Shown in pieces: positions 35,099 through 42,846 of a DNA stretch of 64,000 bases. The translations under genes were made by a program, and so were the position numbers. Numbering within the stretch: the first letter of the stretch is position 1; each line of letters begins with the position of its first letter. The notes under the pieces are model-generated. The model was not told where the DNA came from, did no database searches, and was given only the letters and a program-made list of their open reading frames with translations. The stretch comes from JANWXD01 sp035575135 (GTDB lineage Bacteria > Acidobacteriota > Terriglobia > Bryobacterales > Bryobacteraceae): positions 1-64,000 of the forward strand of contig DATLYE010000057.1 in assembly GCA_035575135.1 (NCBI GenBank), read 5' to 3'.

Positions 35099-36193
35099 AT
35101 GACACGGCCGGTCGCTGTTGGATCAGGGTTTCTGCTCGTGGTGTGTTGGGTGCTCGCGCCGGCGGGCGCCCAGCAGGACGCCTGGCTTTCCAACCGCGAA
35201 GTCTTCGCGCTCCTGGACCGCGCCGTGGCGCTGATGGATTCCACGCGGGTTGCGGCTCCGGAGCTGGGCCGGGCCGGTGCGCCGCTCGCGGAAAATGCCC
35301 GCCAGGTTCTGGCGACGATGCGGGAGACCCCGGGCGCCGTGCAAAACGCGGCTCTGACCTATCGCTTTCTGCACAACCTGCGGGCCTATCTGGCGGTGGC
35401 CGAGGCCGCACCGAAGCCGTTTCCGCTTCCGGAAGAGGCGCGCCGGCAGTTCGTGGAGCTTCGCGAGGCGGCCGAACGTCTGGAAGCCCATTTCCAGGCG
35501 CTGCTCGAGCGCAAGGAGGCCCAGTTGCGGAACCCGGATCGCGACAACCTGCGGCGGTACGCCGAGGCGAACGCGAAGCTGGGGCCGCCGGCGCCGGGCA
35601 GGCCGCGTGTGGTGTTTCTCGGCGACTCCATCACCGACGGCTGGCGGCTGCACGAATACTTTCCGGATCGCGACTTCGTCAATCGCGGCATCAGCGGCCA
35701 GATCACCGGGGAGATGCTGGGGCGCATGAAGGCGGACGTGATTGACCTCAAGCCGGAGGCGGTTGTGGTGCTTGCCGGAACCAATGACATCGCGCGAGGC
35801 GTCCCGCTGCCGGTGATTCAGAACAACCTGACGATGATCGCCGACCTGGCGCAAGCACACGGGATCAAGCCGCTGTTTGCCTCCCTGCTGCCTGTCAGCG
35901 ATTACCACAAGGACGTCAATCCGCAGTATGAACAGACCCGGCGCCGGCCGCCCGAGACGATCCGCGCTCTCAACCAGTGGCTGGAGCGCTTTTGCCGGGA
36001 GCGGAATTTCGTGTATGTGGACTATTACTCGAAGATGGCGGATGCGGCGGGGATGCTGGAAGCCAGTCTTTCCGACGACGGTTTGCACCCGAACGCCAAG
36101 GGTTACCGGGTCATGGCGCCGATCGTTTTGGAAGCGATCGAGCGGGCGCTGAAACCGGTCCGTCCGACCAGGAAAGGGCGCGCCCGGGGCTAA
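35099..36193 (+). CDS. Exported SGNH/GDSL-family hydrolase
   Basis: The 364-residue protein has a signal peptide of about 24 residues, a helical N-terminal extension (about 30-165) and a C-terminal SGNH domain. Block I is FLGDSITDG with Ser177, block II is the Gly in RGISGQITG, block III is GTND with Asn229, and block V is DDGLHP with Asp327 and His330. All four catalytic blocks are intact. Such enzymes are esterases or lipases acting on acylated sugars or lipids; the substrate is not predictable. The helical extension is unusual for minimal GDSL enzymes. It is transcribed alone, divergent from the activase-like operon. Confidence 0.88.
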   Translation: MTRPVAVGSGFLLVVCWVLAPAGAQQDAWLSNREVFALLDRAVALMDSTRVAAPELGRAGAPLAENARQVLATMRETPGAVQNAALTYRFLHNLRAYLAVAEAAPKPFPLPEEARRQFVELREAAERLEAHFQALLERKEAQLRNPDRDNLRRYAEANAKLGPPAPGRPRVVFLGDSITDGWRLHEYFPDRDFVNRGISGQITGEMLGRMKADVIDLKPEAVVVLAGTNDIARGVPLPVIQNNLTMIADLAQAHGIKPLFASLLPVSDYHKDVNPQYEQTRRRPPETIRALNQWLERFCRERNFVYVDYYSKMADAAGMLEASLSDDGLHPNAKGYRVMAPIVLEAIERALKPVRPTRKGRARG

Positions 36194-36224
36194 GAAGCAG
36201 GGAATCGCCAGCGGCGGCTGCTTC
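36194..36224. terminator. Possible hairpin after the SGNH hydrolase gene
   Basis: GAAGCAG (36194-36200) pairs with CTGCTTC (36218-36224) and an inner CGCC/GGCG pair strengthens it. It starts immediately after the TAA stop. No T-run follows on either strand, so intrinsic termination is not assured. Confidence 0.3.
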
Positions 36225-36235
36225 ACGGATCCGGA

Positions 36236-36696
36236 TCAATCCGGGCAGTACTCGGCCGGCAGCGGGCCGCCCTGCACCAGCCGCGCCTTCAGTTCGCGGG
36301 CGTGCGAGCACTGTCCGCGGTACTGGAAGCCCGGGCAGCTGCAAGTGACATCGCCCGCCGCGTCGCATTCGAGCAGATAAGAAACGCCCGGTCGAGCCCG
36401 AATCAGTGGGGCGAGGAGGCGCAGGCGGTCCTTGCTCTGGCGCGCGGCCGAGCCCTCACCGCGCATGTTGGCCAGCAGCAGCCCCACGACGCGCGCCATT
36501 TCCGCGGCCCCGATGCCGGGCCGCACCTCCACGGGCAGCCACTGCCGCAGCTTCGGCGGCAGCGCCAGCACCTGGTCCTTGCTCCGCCTGAGCATGACGC
36601 GTGCAACTGTACGGCCAGCTCATCGAGGTTCGACGCCCCGTCGGTGACCCAGCCGTGGCCGTGCGGCTTCGTTCGCGCCACCAATGGGTTCAGTCG
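36236..36696 (-). pseudogene. Frameshifted SNF2-family helicase/SWIM zinc-finger remnant
   Basis: Two minus-strand frames hold consecutive pieces of one ancestral protein. The first, upstream at about 36601-36696, contains GWVTDGASNLDELAVQLH. The second, beginning at about 36598, continues with VMLRRSKDQVLALPPKLRQW, the segment that follows it in SMARCAL1-like SNF2 ATPases. The frames are joined if one base is restored near 36600. About 45 residues later the SNF2 similarity stops and a SWIM motif (CSCPGFQYRGQCSH) follows, ending at 36236. The Walker motifs, most of both helicase lobes and the N-terminus are missing. It is therefore a decayed, internally deleted relic; a 119-residue SWIM protein from the ATG at 36595 could still be made. 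Confidence 0.65.
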
Positions 36697-36707
36697 GAAG
36701 CCCGTGT

Positions 36708-38066
36708 TTACTCGAGGCCGAACTCGCGCAGTTTGTCATAGAGCAAGCGGCGGTTGATCTTGAGGAGCTCCGCCGCCCGTGTCCGGTTGCCGCCGCTGGC
36801 CTGGAGCGCGCGCACGATCATGGAGCGCTCCAGTTTCCGGACGGCTTCGTGCATCCCTTCTTCGAGCGGGATGGCTGAAAACGGATCGGCGGGGCGCAGG
36901 CCTGCCCCTTCTTCGACGTGCTCGGGGAGGATCAACCCGCCGCGGCTCAACACGAGCGCCCGTTCCAGGCAGTGCTCGAGTTCCCGGACGTTGCCGGGCC
37001 AGGAGCGGGCGCGCAAGGCCGTCAAGGTTTCGGGGGCGAGGGCCGGAGGGGGCAGCTTCAAGCGGGCGGCACAGCGCCGCAGGAGGAACTCGGCCAGCTC
37101 CGGCAGGTCTTCCATCCGTTCGCGCAGCGGCGGCACCCGGAGGATGACGACCTTGAGCCGGTAATAGAGGTCCTCGCGGAAGCGCCCCTCCTTGACGGCC
37201 CGCTCCAGATCCTGATTGGTGGCCGCGAGCACGCGCACATCCAGAGGAATGGGGGTGTTGGATCCGAGCCGCTCAATGGTGTGATCCTGGAGCACCCGCA
37301 GGAGCTTGGCCTGCGTGGCAGGGCTGAGTTCGCCGATCTCATCGAGGAAGATGGTTCCGCCGTCGGCGAATTCGAACTTGCCGGTGCGCCGCTGCAGGGC
37401 GCCGGTGAACGCTCCGCGTTCGTAGCCGAACAGCTCTGCCTCGAGGAGCGTTTCCGGGATGCCGGCGCAGTTGACTTTGACGAGCCTGCGGCCGGCGCGG
37501 CGGCTGTGGGCGTGAATGGCCTCGGCCACCAGTTCCTTGCCGGTGCCGGATTCTCCGAGAATGAGCACCGTGGATTCGGCGGGGGCCACCTGGCCGATGA
37601 GCTTGTAGAGGCGCTGCATGGCGGGGGAACGTCCCACCATCTCGGCCGGATGGGAGGCGGCCTCGAGCCGGTAGGCTTCCAGCTCCTCCATGCGGCGCCG
37701 GTTTTCAATCGCCCGAGCCAGCTGGATGCGGAGTTCGTCGAAGTGCACGGGCTTGATGAGGTAGTCGAAGGCGCCGAGCGCCATGGCTTCTATGGCCACG
37801 GCACTGGAGCCGTAGGCGGTCATCACCAGGACCGCGGGAGGCGAGGGTTGCGCGCGCAGTTCCCGCAGTACGGCCAAGCCGTCCTTGCCAGGCAACCGGA
37901 TATCGAGCAGGACTGCGTCGGGCGTTCGTTCGCCGAGCACCCGTAACGTTTCCTCACCGTCTGCCGCCGTGAGGACCTCGTAGCCTTCGTCCTCGAGCAG
38001 AGCGCGCAGCGATTCCCTGGCCCGCGCCTCGTCCTCGGCTACGAGTACGGATCCCTTCCGCCTCAT
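36708..38066 (-). CDS. NtrC-family sigma-54-dependent response regulator
   Basis: This 452-residue regulator has a receiver domain (about 6-120; phospho-acceptor Asp55, Lys105) and an AAA+ domain (about 143-370). The AAA+ domain carries Walker A GESGTGKE at 171-178 and the sigma-54 contact loop GAFTGA at 218-223. A C-terminal Fis-type helix-turn-helix (NRTRAAELLKINRRLLYDKL) completes it. The ATG at 38066 overlaps the TGA of the upstream sensor kinase gene (ATGA), which fixes the start and argues for coupled expression. It would activate sigma-54 promoters when phosphorylated by that kinase. No clear -24/-12 promoter was identified by eye in this window. Confidence 0.93.
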   Translation of the reverse strand: MRRKGSVLVAEDEARARESLRALLEDEGYEVLTAADGEETLRVLGERTPDAVLLDIRLPGKDGLAVLRELRAQPSPPAVLVMTAYGSSAVAIEAMALGAFDYLIKPVHFDELRIQLARAIENRRRMEELEAYRLEAASHPAEMVGRSPAMQRLYKLIGQVAPAESTVLILGESGTGKELVAEAIHAHSRRAGRRLVKVNCAGIPETLLEAELFGYERGAFTGALQRRTGKFEFADGGTIFLDEIGELSPATQAKLLRVLQDHTIERLGSNTPIPLDVRVLAATNQDLERAVKEGRFREDLYYRLKVVILRVPPLRERMEDLPELAEFLLRRCAARLKLPPPALAPETLTALRARSWPGNVRELEHCLERALVLSRGGLILPEHVEEGAGLRPADPFSAIPLEEGMHEAVRKLERSMIVRALQASGGNRTRAAELLKINRRLLYDKLREFGLE

Positions 38067-39526
38067 GTCTGCACACTCCGCACGGGAAGGCACAGCCGGA
38101 ACGTCGTGCCCGCCGGACCGGTTTCGAAATCGAGTTGCCCGCCGTGCCGGCCGACGATCTCGCGCGATACGGCGAGGCCCAAGCCTGTGCCGTTCGGTTT
38201 GGTGGTGAAAAACGCATCAAAGACGTAGGGCCGGACTTCTTCCGGGATGCCGGGGCCGTGGTCCGTAACCGTAATCACGACCCCGTCATGCTGCGGGGTG
38301 CACCGCACTTCGACGGCTCGGCCCGGCGGTGATGCTTCGACGGCATTCAGCAGCAGGTTGAGCAGCACCTGCTGGATCTGGGCCGCATCCACTTCGGCGA
38401 CCAGCGTGGTTTGGGGGGCGGGGTGTAGTTTCACCTCCACGCCTTTGGGGCGTGCGGACTCCGCGGCCATGCGCACGGCCTGCTCGACGACGGGCACGAG
38501 GTCCTGGGGGCGGCGGTCCGCCGGCGCGTCCCTGCCGAAGGCGAGCAGCCGCGTCAAGATGGCGTCGAGGCGATCCACTTGTCCCAGGGCCGCCTCCACG
38601 TCCTCCGGGCGGGCGGCGCCCTTCTCCATCCGGCGCCAGAGCAGCTCCAGGGTGAGGCGGAGAGAGTTGAGCGGGTTGCGGATCTCGTGGGCGACGACAG
38701 CCACGAGCTTGCCGAGCACGGCCAGCCGGTCCTGGCGCCGGAGCTCGCCTTCGAGTGCGGCGCGGCGGCCGGCCATCTGATTCACCGCTTGTGCGATTTC
38801 CCCGAGCTCGCCCGGGATGGCGGGCAGGCGGTAAGAAAAATCCTGCTCCAGGCGGCGGAGGCCGCTACGGATGGTCTGCACTCCGGAGCGGAGGAACAGC
38901 CACACGGACAGGGTGCCGGCGATGCCCAAGGCGGCCGACAGCGCCAGTGCGGCGGTCCAGGCGGTGCGCCGGCCGGTTCCGGGTTCGTCCGCCCATGAGA
39001 TGTGCTTGAGGGTCCAGGCAGCCGCGTCGCTGTCGCCAGCCGGTTCGGCCGCGGCCACGGCCCGGTCTCCGTTCCAGGATGCGGTGCGGGTGACGAGCCT
39101 GTTGCGGGCGCGGGCCTGCGCCACCGTTTCCGCGATGAGGGCCTTTTCCTGGGGGCGCGGTTCCTTTCCGGCGGCCCCGGTGGGAAAGACATATCCGGCC
39201 AGGCGGCCGGGCGCAAGGTAGAACCCGCCTTGCATTCCTTCGTAGGAGCGGAGAACGGCGGCGGCGAGTCCGCGCAGGGAGATGTCCTGGGCCTCGAAGG
39301 GAAGTTCGGCCAGCGCTTCGCCGCCGTAGGCCAGGCGGTCGCGGAACTGCTCGCTCAGTTCGCGGCAGGCGCCGATGGCCTGAAGGCGTGCCTCTTCGAG
39401 CAGCTTGCTTTCGGTGCCGCGAACGACTTCGCGCACGAGCAGGAAGGCCAGTGCGAGCGTGGCTGCGGAGGCCAGCGTGATGATGGAGACCTGAACGCGA
39501 AAGCTCGCGGGAACGGGCCAGGGCAC
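38063..39526 (-). CDS. Membrane sensor histidine kinase
   Basis: The GTG at 39526 is favoured: it lies eight bases after the upstream stop and gives 487 residues with a first membrane span at about 12-32. A periplasmic domain of about 155 residues follows, then a second span at about 190-213, a HAMP-like linker, and the DHp domain with His280 in AHEIRNP. The HATPase_c domain has N (LLLNAVEA), G1 (DHGPGIP) and G2 (GTGLGLAVS) boxes. The periplasmic sensor is of unrecognised type. It is the cognate kinase of the NtrC-type regulator immediately downstream, with which it overlaps. Confidence 0.9.
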   Translation of the reverse strand: MPWPVPASFRVQVSIITLASAATLALAFLLVREVVRGTESKLLEEARLQAIGACRELSEQFRDRLAYGGEALAELPFEAQDISLRGLAAAVLRSYEGMQGGFYLAPGRLAGYVFPTGAAGKEPRPQEKALIAETVAQARARNRLVTRTASWNGDRAVAAAEPAGDSDAAAWTLKHISWADEPGTGRRTAWTAALALSAALGIAGTLSVWLFLRSGVQTIRSGLRRLEQDFSYRLPAIPGELGEIAQAVNQMAGRRAALEGELRRQDRLAVLGKLVAVVAHEIRNPLNSLRLTLELLWRRMEKGAARPEDVEAALGQVDRLDAILTRLLAFGRDAPADRRPQDLVPVVEQAVRMAAESARPKGVEVKLHPAPQTTLVAEVDAAQIQQVLLNLLLNAVEASPPGRAVEVRCTPQHDGVVITVTDHGPGIPEEVRPYVFDAFFTTKPNGTGLGLAVSREIVGRHGGQLDFETGPAGTTFRLCLPVRSVQT

Positions 39527-39533
39527 GGCGGCG

Positions 39534-40133
39534 TCATTCCAGCCTCGGCGGTTCGGGGATGCGGACCGCCGCTTGGGCGAGTTTCTCCAGGGCGCTGACA
39601 ATCTCGCCGGCCGCTTCGCCCAGTTTCTGCGCCCGACGGTATTGCCGCGCGTCGTAGGCCCGGCGGGCCTGCTGGTACAGGCTCCGGGCATGCTGGACGT
39701 AGAGGTGCGCATCCGGCTCCCGGCTCAGCTCGGCGAAGTATTCGGCCTGGCGGACGCGGAAATAATAGCGCTGCAGGTCCAGGGCGGCTTCGCGCTGGGA
39801 GGCGTCCGCCGGCTGCCGTTCCGGCGAGCGGCTCTCGAAGAGCTCTTCGCTCGCCTCGAGCAGGTCGTCGGCGGCGCGGAGCAGGCGGTCAAAGACGTAG
39901 TCGTCGGCCCGCGCGCCACGGGCGCGTTCCAGGATGGCGGCGGCTCGCGCGTGCAGGAAATCGTGTTCCGGCGCCGCGCTGGACCGCGACAGACGCCGGT
40001 TCAGTTTCCGCGACATTTCCTCGAGTTTTTCTTCCTGCTTGCGCTCGCGCTTGCGGTCCTGCTGCGCGGCGGTGATGCCGCAGCTCACGGCCGCCAGGGC
40101 GGCCAAGGTGCAACCGAGCCAAAGAATTTTCAC
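39534..40133 (-). CDS. Putative lipoprotein with charged helical body, co-operonic with sensor kinase
   Basis: The 199-residue protein begins with a signal-like segment ending LAAVSCG, a weak lipobox (Ala rather than Leu at -3), so lipid attachment at Cys18 is plausible but not certain. The mature part is almost entirely Arg/Glu/Ala-rich helix with likely coiled-coil stretches (about 25-50 and 120-185). No family is recognised. It lies 19 bases downstream of the Oar-like receptor gene and seven bases upstream of the sensor kinase gene. An accessory role in periplasmic signal sensing is a reasonable guess from position only. Confidence 0.75.
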   Translation of the reverse strand: MKILWLGCTLAALAAVSCGITAAQQDRKRERKQEEKLEEMSRKLNRRLSRSSAAPEHDFLHARAAAILERARGARADDYVFDRLLRAADDLLEASEELFESRSPERQPADASQREAALDLQRYYFRVRQAEYFAELSREPDAHLYVQHARSLYQQARRAYDARQYRRAQKLGEAAGEIVSALEKLAQAAVRIPEPPRLE

Positions 40134-40152
40134 CGGTTCATCTCATGGGATA

Positions 40153-42663
40153 TCAGAATTTCAGCTCGAGGGAAACCTGAAGGCGCCGGGGAGGTTCGGC
40201 GGCCACGGGGCGTCCGAAAAATGGGGAACTTTGGTTCCCTACTATTCGCGTTGGATTGACCCGGTTGATGACGTTGAAGGCGTCCACAGCCAGCTCGACG
40301 GCGGGCGGCTCACCGCGGCCGTCGCGGCTTCGCAGAGGGAACGCACGGGACCAGCGCAGGTCCAGGTTGAAGGCGCCGGGGCCGCGCAGTCCGTTCCGGC
40401 TTGCCCCGGCAGGGCGGTCCAGCGCCCGGCCGTCACGGTTGTCGTCCCGTCCGGTGGTGAGCGTGTACGGCTGCCCGGACGCCGCTTCCACGATCGCACC
40501 CAGCGCGAACCAGCGTCCTGCGCGAAGACGCCCGTAGGCCCGGAAGCGATGGCGGCGATCGAAGCTTGCCGGACCCCACTCTCCGGTTAAATCGTGGCTG
40601 TCGGCGGGGAAAGAGTCGGGACCGTCGGTGTCATTTTCGCTGCGGCCGAGTTCGTAGATCAGAGCGCCTGTAAACCAGCGCGCCAGTTCGCCGCGCAGGC
40701 CTGCTTCCAGGGCATGGGCCGTCAGAGCCGCCGAGCCCTCGATCTGCTGGATCACGGCCGCCGAGGGATCCGGACGGAGGTACAAGGGCGGAAGAGGGGC
40801 ATTGAGGTCGCGCGAGCGGAGCAGGCCGCGGCCCCGGATGCCCGAATAGTTCAGCGTGAGTGCGGTTTTCGGCTTCAGTTCGAGTTCGATTCCGGTACTG
40901 TAGTGCAGCAGCCGGGGCAGCCGGAGTCGTTCTTCGAGGCGCACCACGTTCGGAGGCAAGGCAAGCGGCGAGCCTGCCGCGCGGGGAAACGAGGGATCGA
41001 GGATGAGGATTTCGCGCAGGCGCCTGCCATCCAAAAGGAGCGAGTCTTGCACGACGCCGGTCGGGAGGCGGGAATAGTACAGCCCGGAGCCGGCACGCAG
41101 GAGCAATTTGGGATGCGGCGACCAGGCTGCCGCCAGGCGCGGAGCGAGGTTTTTATATCGGCGAGGGTGGCTGTGGCCTTCCCACCGCAGACCGATTGCG
41201 AGCGAAAGGTTGTTTTGGAGCCGCACGTCGTCTTGCACAAAGCCGGCCATCGCGGTCTTCCAGAAGCGCGCGCGGCCGTCTCCTTCGCGCCGGCTGAAGG
41301 AGAAGGGGCGGCCTTCGAGAAAATCTGCCAGCGAAGAGAAGCGAAACACGCCGTCGCGCATCCGGAGGTCCGCCACCGCCCAGCGGGCGAATTCGGGGAA
41401 CTGAAGCCCGGCGCGGATCGAGTGCCTGCCCCGCGAGGCTGCCCAGGCTTGGCTGAGTTCGATCCGCTGCCGCCGCAGGGTGTAGTCCTGCTGGGCGCCG
41501 CCCGCGGTGAATGCATCGAGAACGACCAATCTCGGCACGCCTGTATGCAGGCTGTTCCGGGAGACGTTCTCCGACTCCCAGCGCAGGTGGAGTTCGTGCA
41601 GGGCCGCCGGGCCGGCGAGTGCGCGCCAGCTCAGGCGGAGCCCGTGTTCCCGTTCCTGATTCCGGTAGGCGGTCTCGGGCAGGTCAAAACCGCCGGCGCC
41701 TGCCAGCGCCGTTTCGCGGTCCAGATCATAGCGCAGCAGCAGTGCGCCGCCGCTCGCCAGATCTTTTCGGAGCGTAAGCGAGAGTTCGGTCTCGCGCTCG
41801 GGCTGCGGGGTCTGCTGACTGACCAACCCCTGCGGGGTTCTGGCATAGACGGTGGCCCACTCGTCCTGTTCGGAACGCTCGGCGCTCAGAACGAACGTGG
41901 TTCTGGCTCCGAGCGGCAGGGGGCCGGTCAGATGGCCCTCGACGATGCGCCGCTGTTCCGGCGGGCGCTCGGAGGCAAATGCATTGCGGGCGTTCAAGCG
42001 GTGATCCCGGAAGACAAACGCGGCTGTGCCGTGCAGGCGGGGCGTGCCTTGGCGTGTGATGAATTCGATGCGCCCCCGGCCGGGGTCGCCGAACTCGGCC
42101 GAATACGGATTCCGGTTGATGCGCACTTCTTGGACGGCCGAGCGTGTGACTCCCAGCCGGTTTGTCTCCATACCGTCCACGACCAGCGCCGCAGCCCCGA
42201 GGGCGGGATCGAGATAGCGCGCCGCCAAGTTCAGGGGGTCGCGATCGAGCGACGGCAAGCCCTCGAGCAATTCGGGGTTGAAGGCGACGAGGTCTCGATT
42301 GGCCTCTGGGTTGACGCTGAGCTGCTCCGGCTCGCCACTCACGGTCATTTGCTGGCGCATCGGCGCCAGGCGCAGCGCGATACGGAGGGGCGCCGAGCCG
42401 GGTTCCGCGGGAACGGAGGCGGGCTGGAAATGTTCGTGCCGGACCTCCACCGTGCACGCGCGGCCGTAGATGGCCGGCAGGCGGAAGCGGCCTTCGGCGT
42501 CCGTTGTCGTGCTTGCTTCGTCGCGGCCGTCGCAACGCAGGCGGACGAGTGCGGAAGGGACGGAAGCGCCGCTCGGATCGAGCACCCGGCCGCGGAGCTC
42601 GGCCGCAACTTGGGTGACGAGCGGAAACGCGGACAGCAGACCCACCACGGGCAGGCGCCGCAT
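40153..42663 (-). CDS. Oar-like outer-membrane TonB-dependent receptor
   Basis: This 836-residue protein starts with a signal peptide (about 1-21). A carboxypeptidase-regulatory-like beta domain follows (LRGRVLDPSGASVPSALVRL, about 22-105). A plug-like region (about 110-210) contains VVDGMETNRLG and NPYSAEFGDPGRGRIEF, and a long beta-barrel ends in aromatic-terminated strands (LQVSLELKF). This is the Acidobacteria type of receptor thought to take up large substrates. It is the first gene of a probable operon with a lipoprotein, sensor kinase and regulator, which suggests uptake-linked signalling. Confidence 0.85.
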   Translation of the reverse strand: MRRLPVVGLLSAFPLVTQVAAELRGRVLDPSGASVPSALVRLRCDGRDEASTTTDAEGRFRLPAIYGRACTVEVRHEHFQPASVPAEPGSAPLRIALRLAPMRQQMTVSGEPEQLSVNPEANRDLVAFNPELLEGLPSLDRDPLNLAARYLDPALGAAALVVDGMETNRLGVTRSAVQEVRINRNPYSAEFGDPGRGRIEFITRQGTPRLHGTAAFVFRDHRLNARNAFASERPPEQRRIVEGHLTGPLPLGARTTFVLSAERSEQDEWATVYARTPQGLVSQQTPQPERETELSLTLRKDLASGGALLLRYDLDRETALAGAGGFDLPETAYRNQEREHGLRLSWRALAGPAALHELHLRWESENVSRNSLHTGVPRLVVLDAFTAGGAQQDYTLRRQRIELSQAWAASRGRHSIRAGLQFPEFARWAVADLRMRDGVFRFSSLADFLEGRPFSFSRREGDGRARFWKTAMAGFVQDDVRLQNNLSLAIGLRWEGHSHPRRYKNLAPRLAAAWSPHPKLLLRAGSGLYYSRLPTGVVQDSLLLDGRRLREILILDPSFPRAAGSPLALPPNVVRLEERLRLPRLLHYSTGIELELKPKTALTLNYSGIRGRGLLRSRDLNAPLPPLYLRPDPSAAVIQQIEGSAALTAHALEAGLRGELARWFTGALIYELGRSENDTDGPDSFPADSHDLTGEWGPASFDRRHRFRAYGRLRAGRWFALGAIVEAASGQPYTLTTGRDDNRDGRALDRPAGASRNGLRGPGAFNLDLRWSRAFPLRSRDGRGEPPAVELAVDAFNVINRVNPTRIVGNQSSPFFGRPVAAEPPRRLQVSLELKF

Positions 42664-42830
42664 GGCACCCCGTAAGGGGGCACGGCGCGGGCCAAACTTC
42701 CCGTCGAGGTTACAGTGACTTAGAGCTCGTCACACCCTCGCGGCCGTCCGCTTTCCACACAGGCGCTGTTCGCCCGGCTCACGGGTCCGGTTGCCCGGCC
42801 GTGTCTTCCGAGTGAAGCGGCTTTCTTTAC

Positions 42831-42846
42831 AGGCGTACGTACGCCT
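42831..42846. other. Perfect 16-base palindrome at the end of the larger receptor gene
   Basis: AGGCGTACGTACGCCT reads the same on both strands. It overlaps the stop codon of the receptor gene (42845-42847). There is no T-run behind it, so terminator action is doubtful. Confidence 0.5.
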
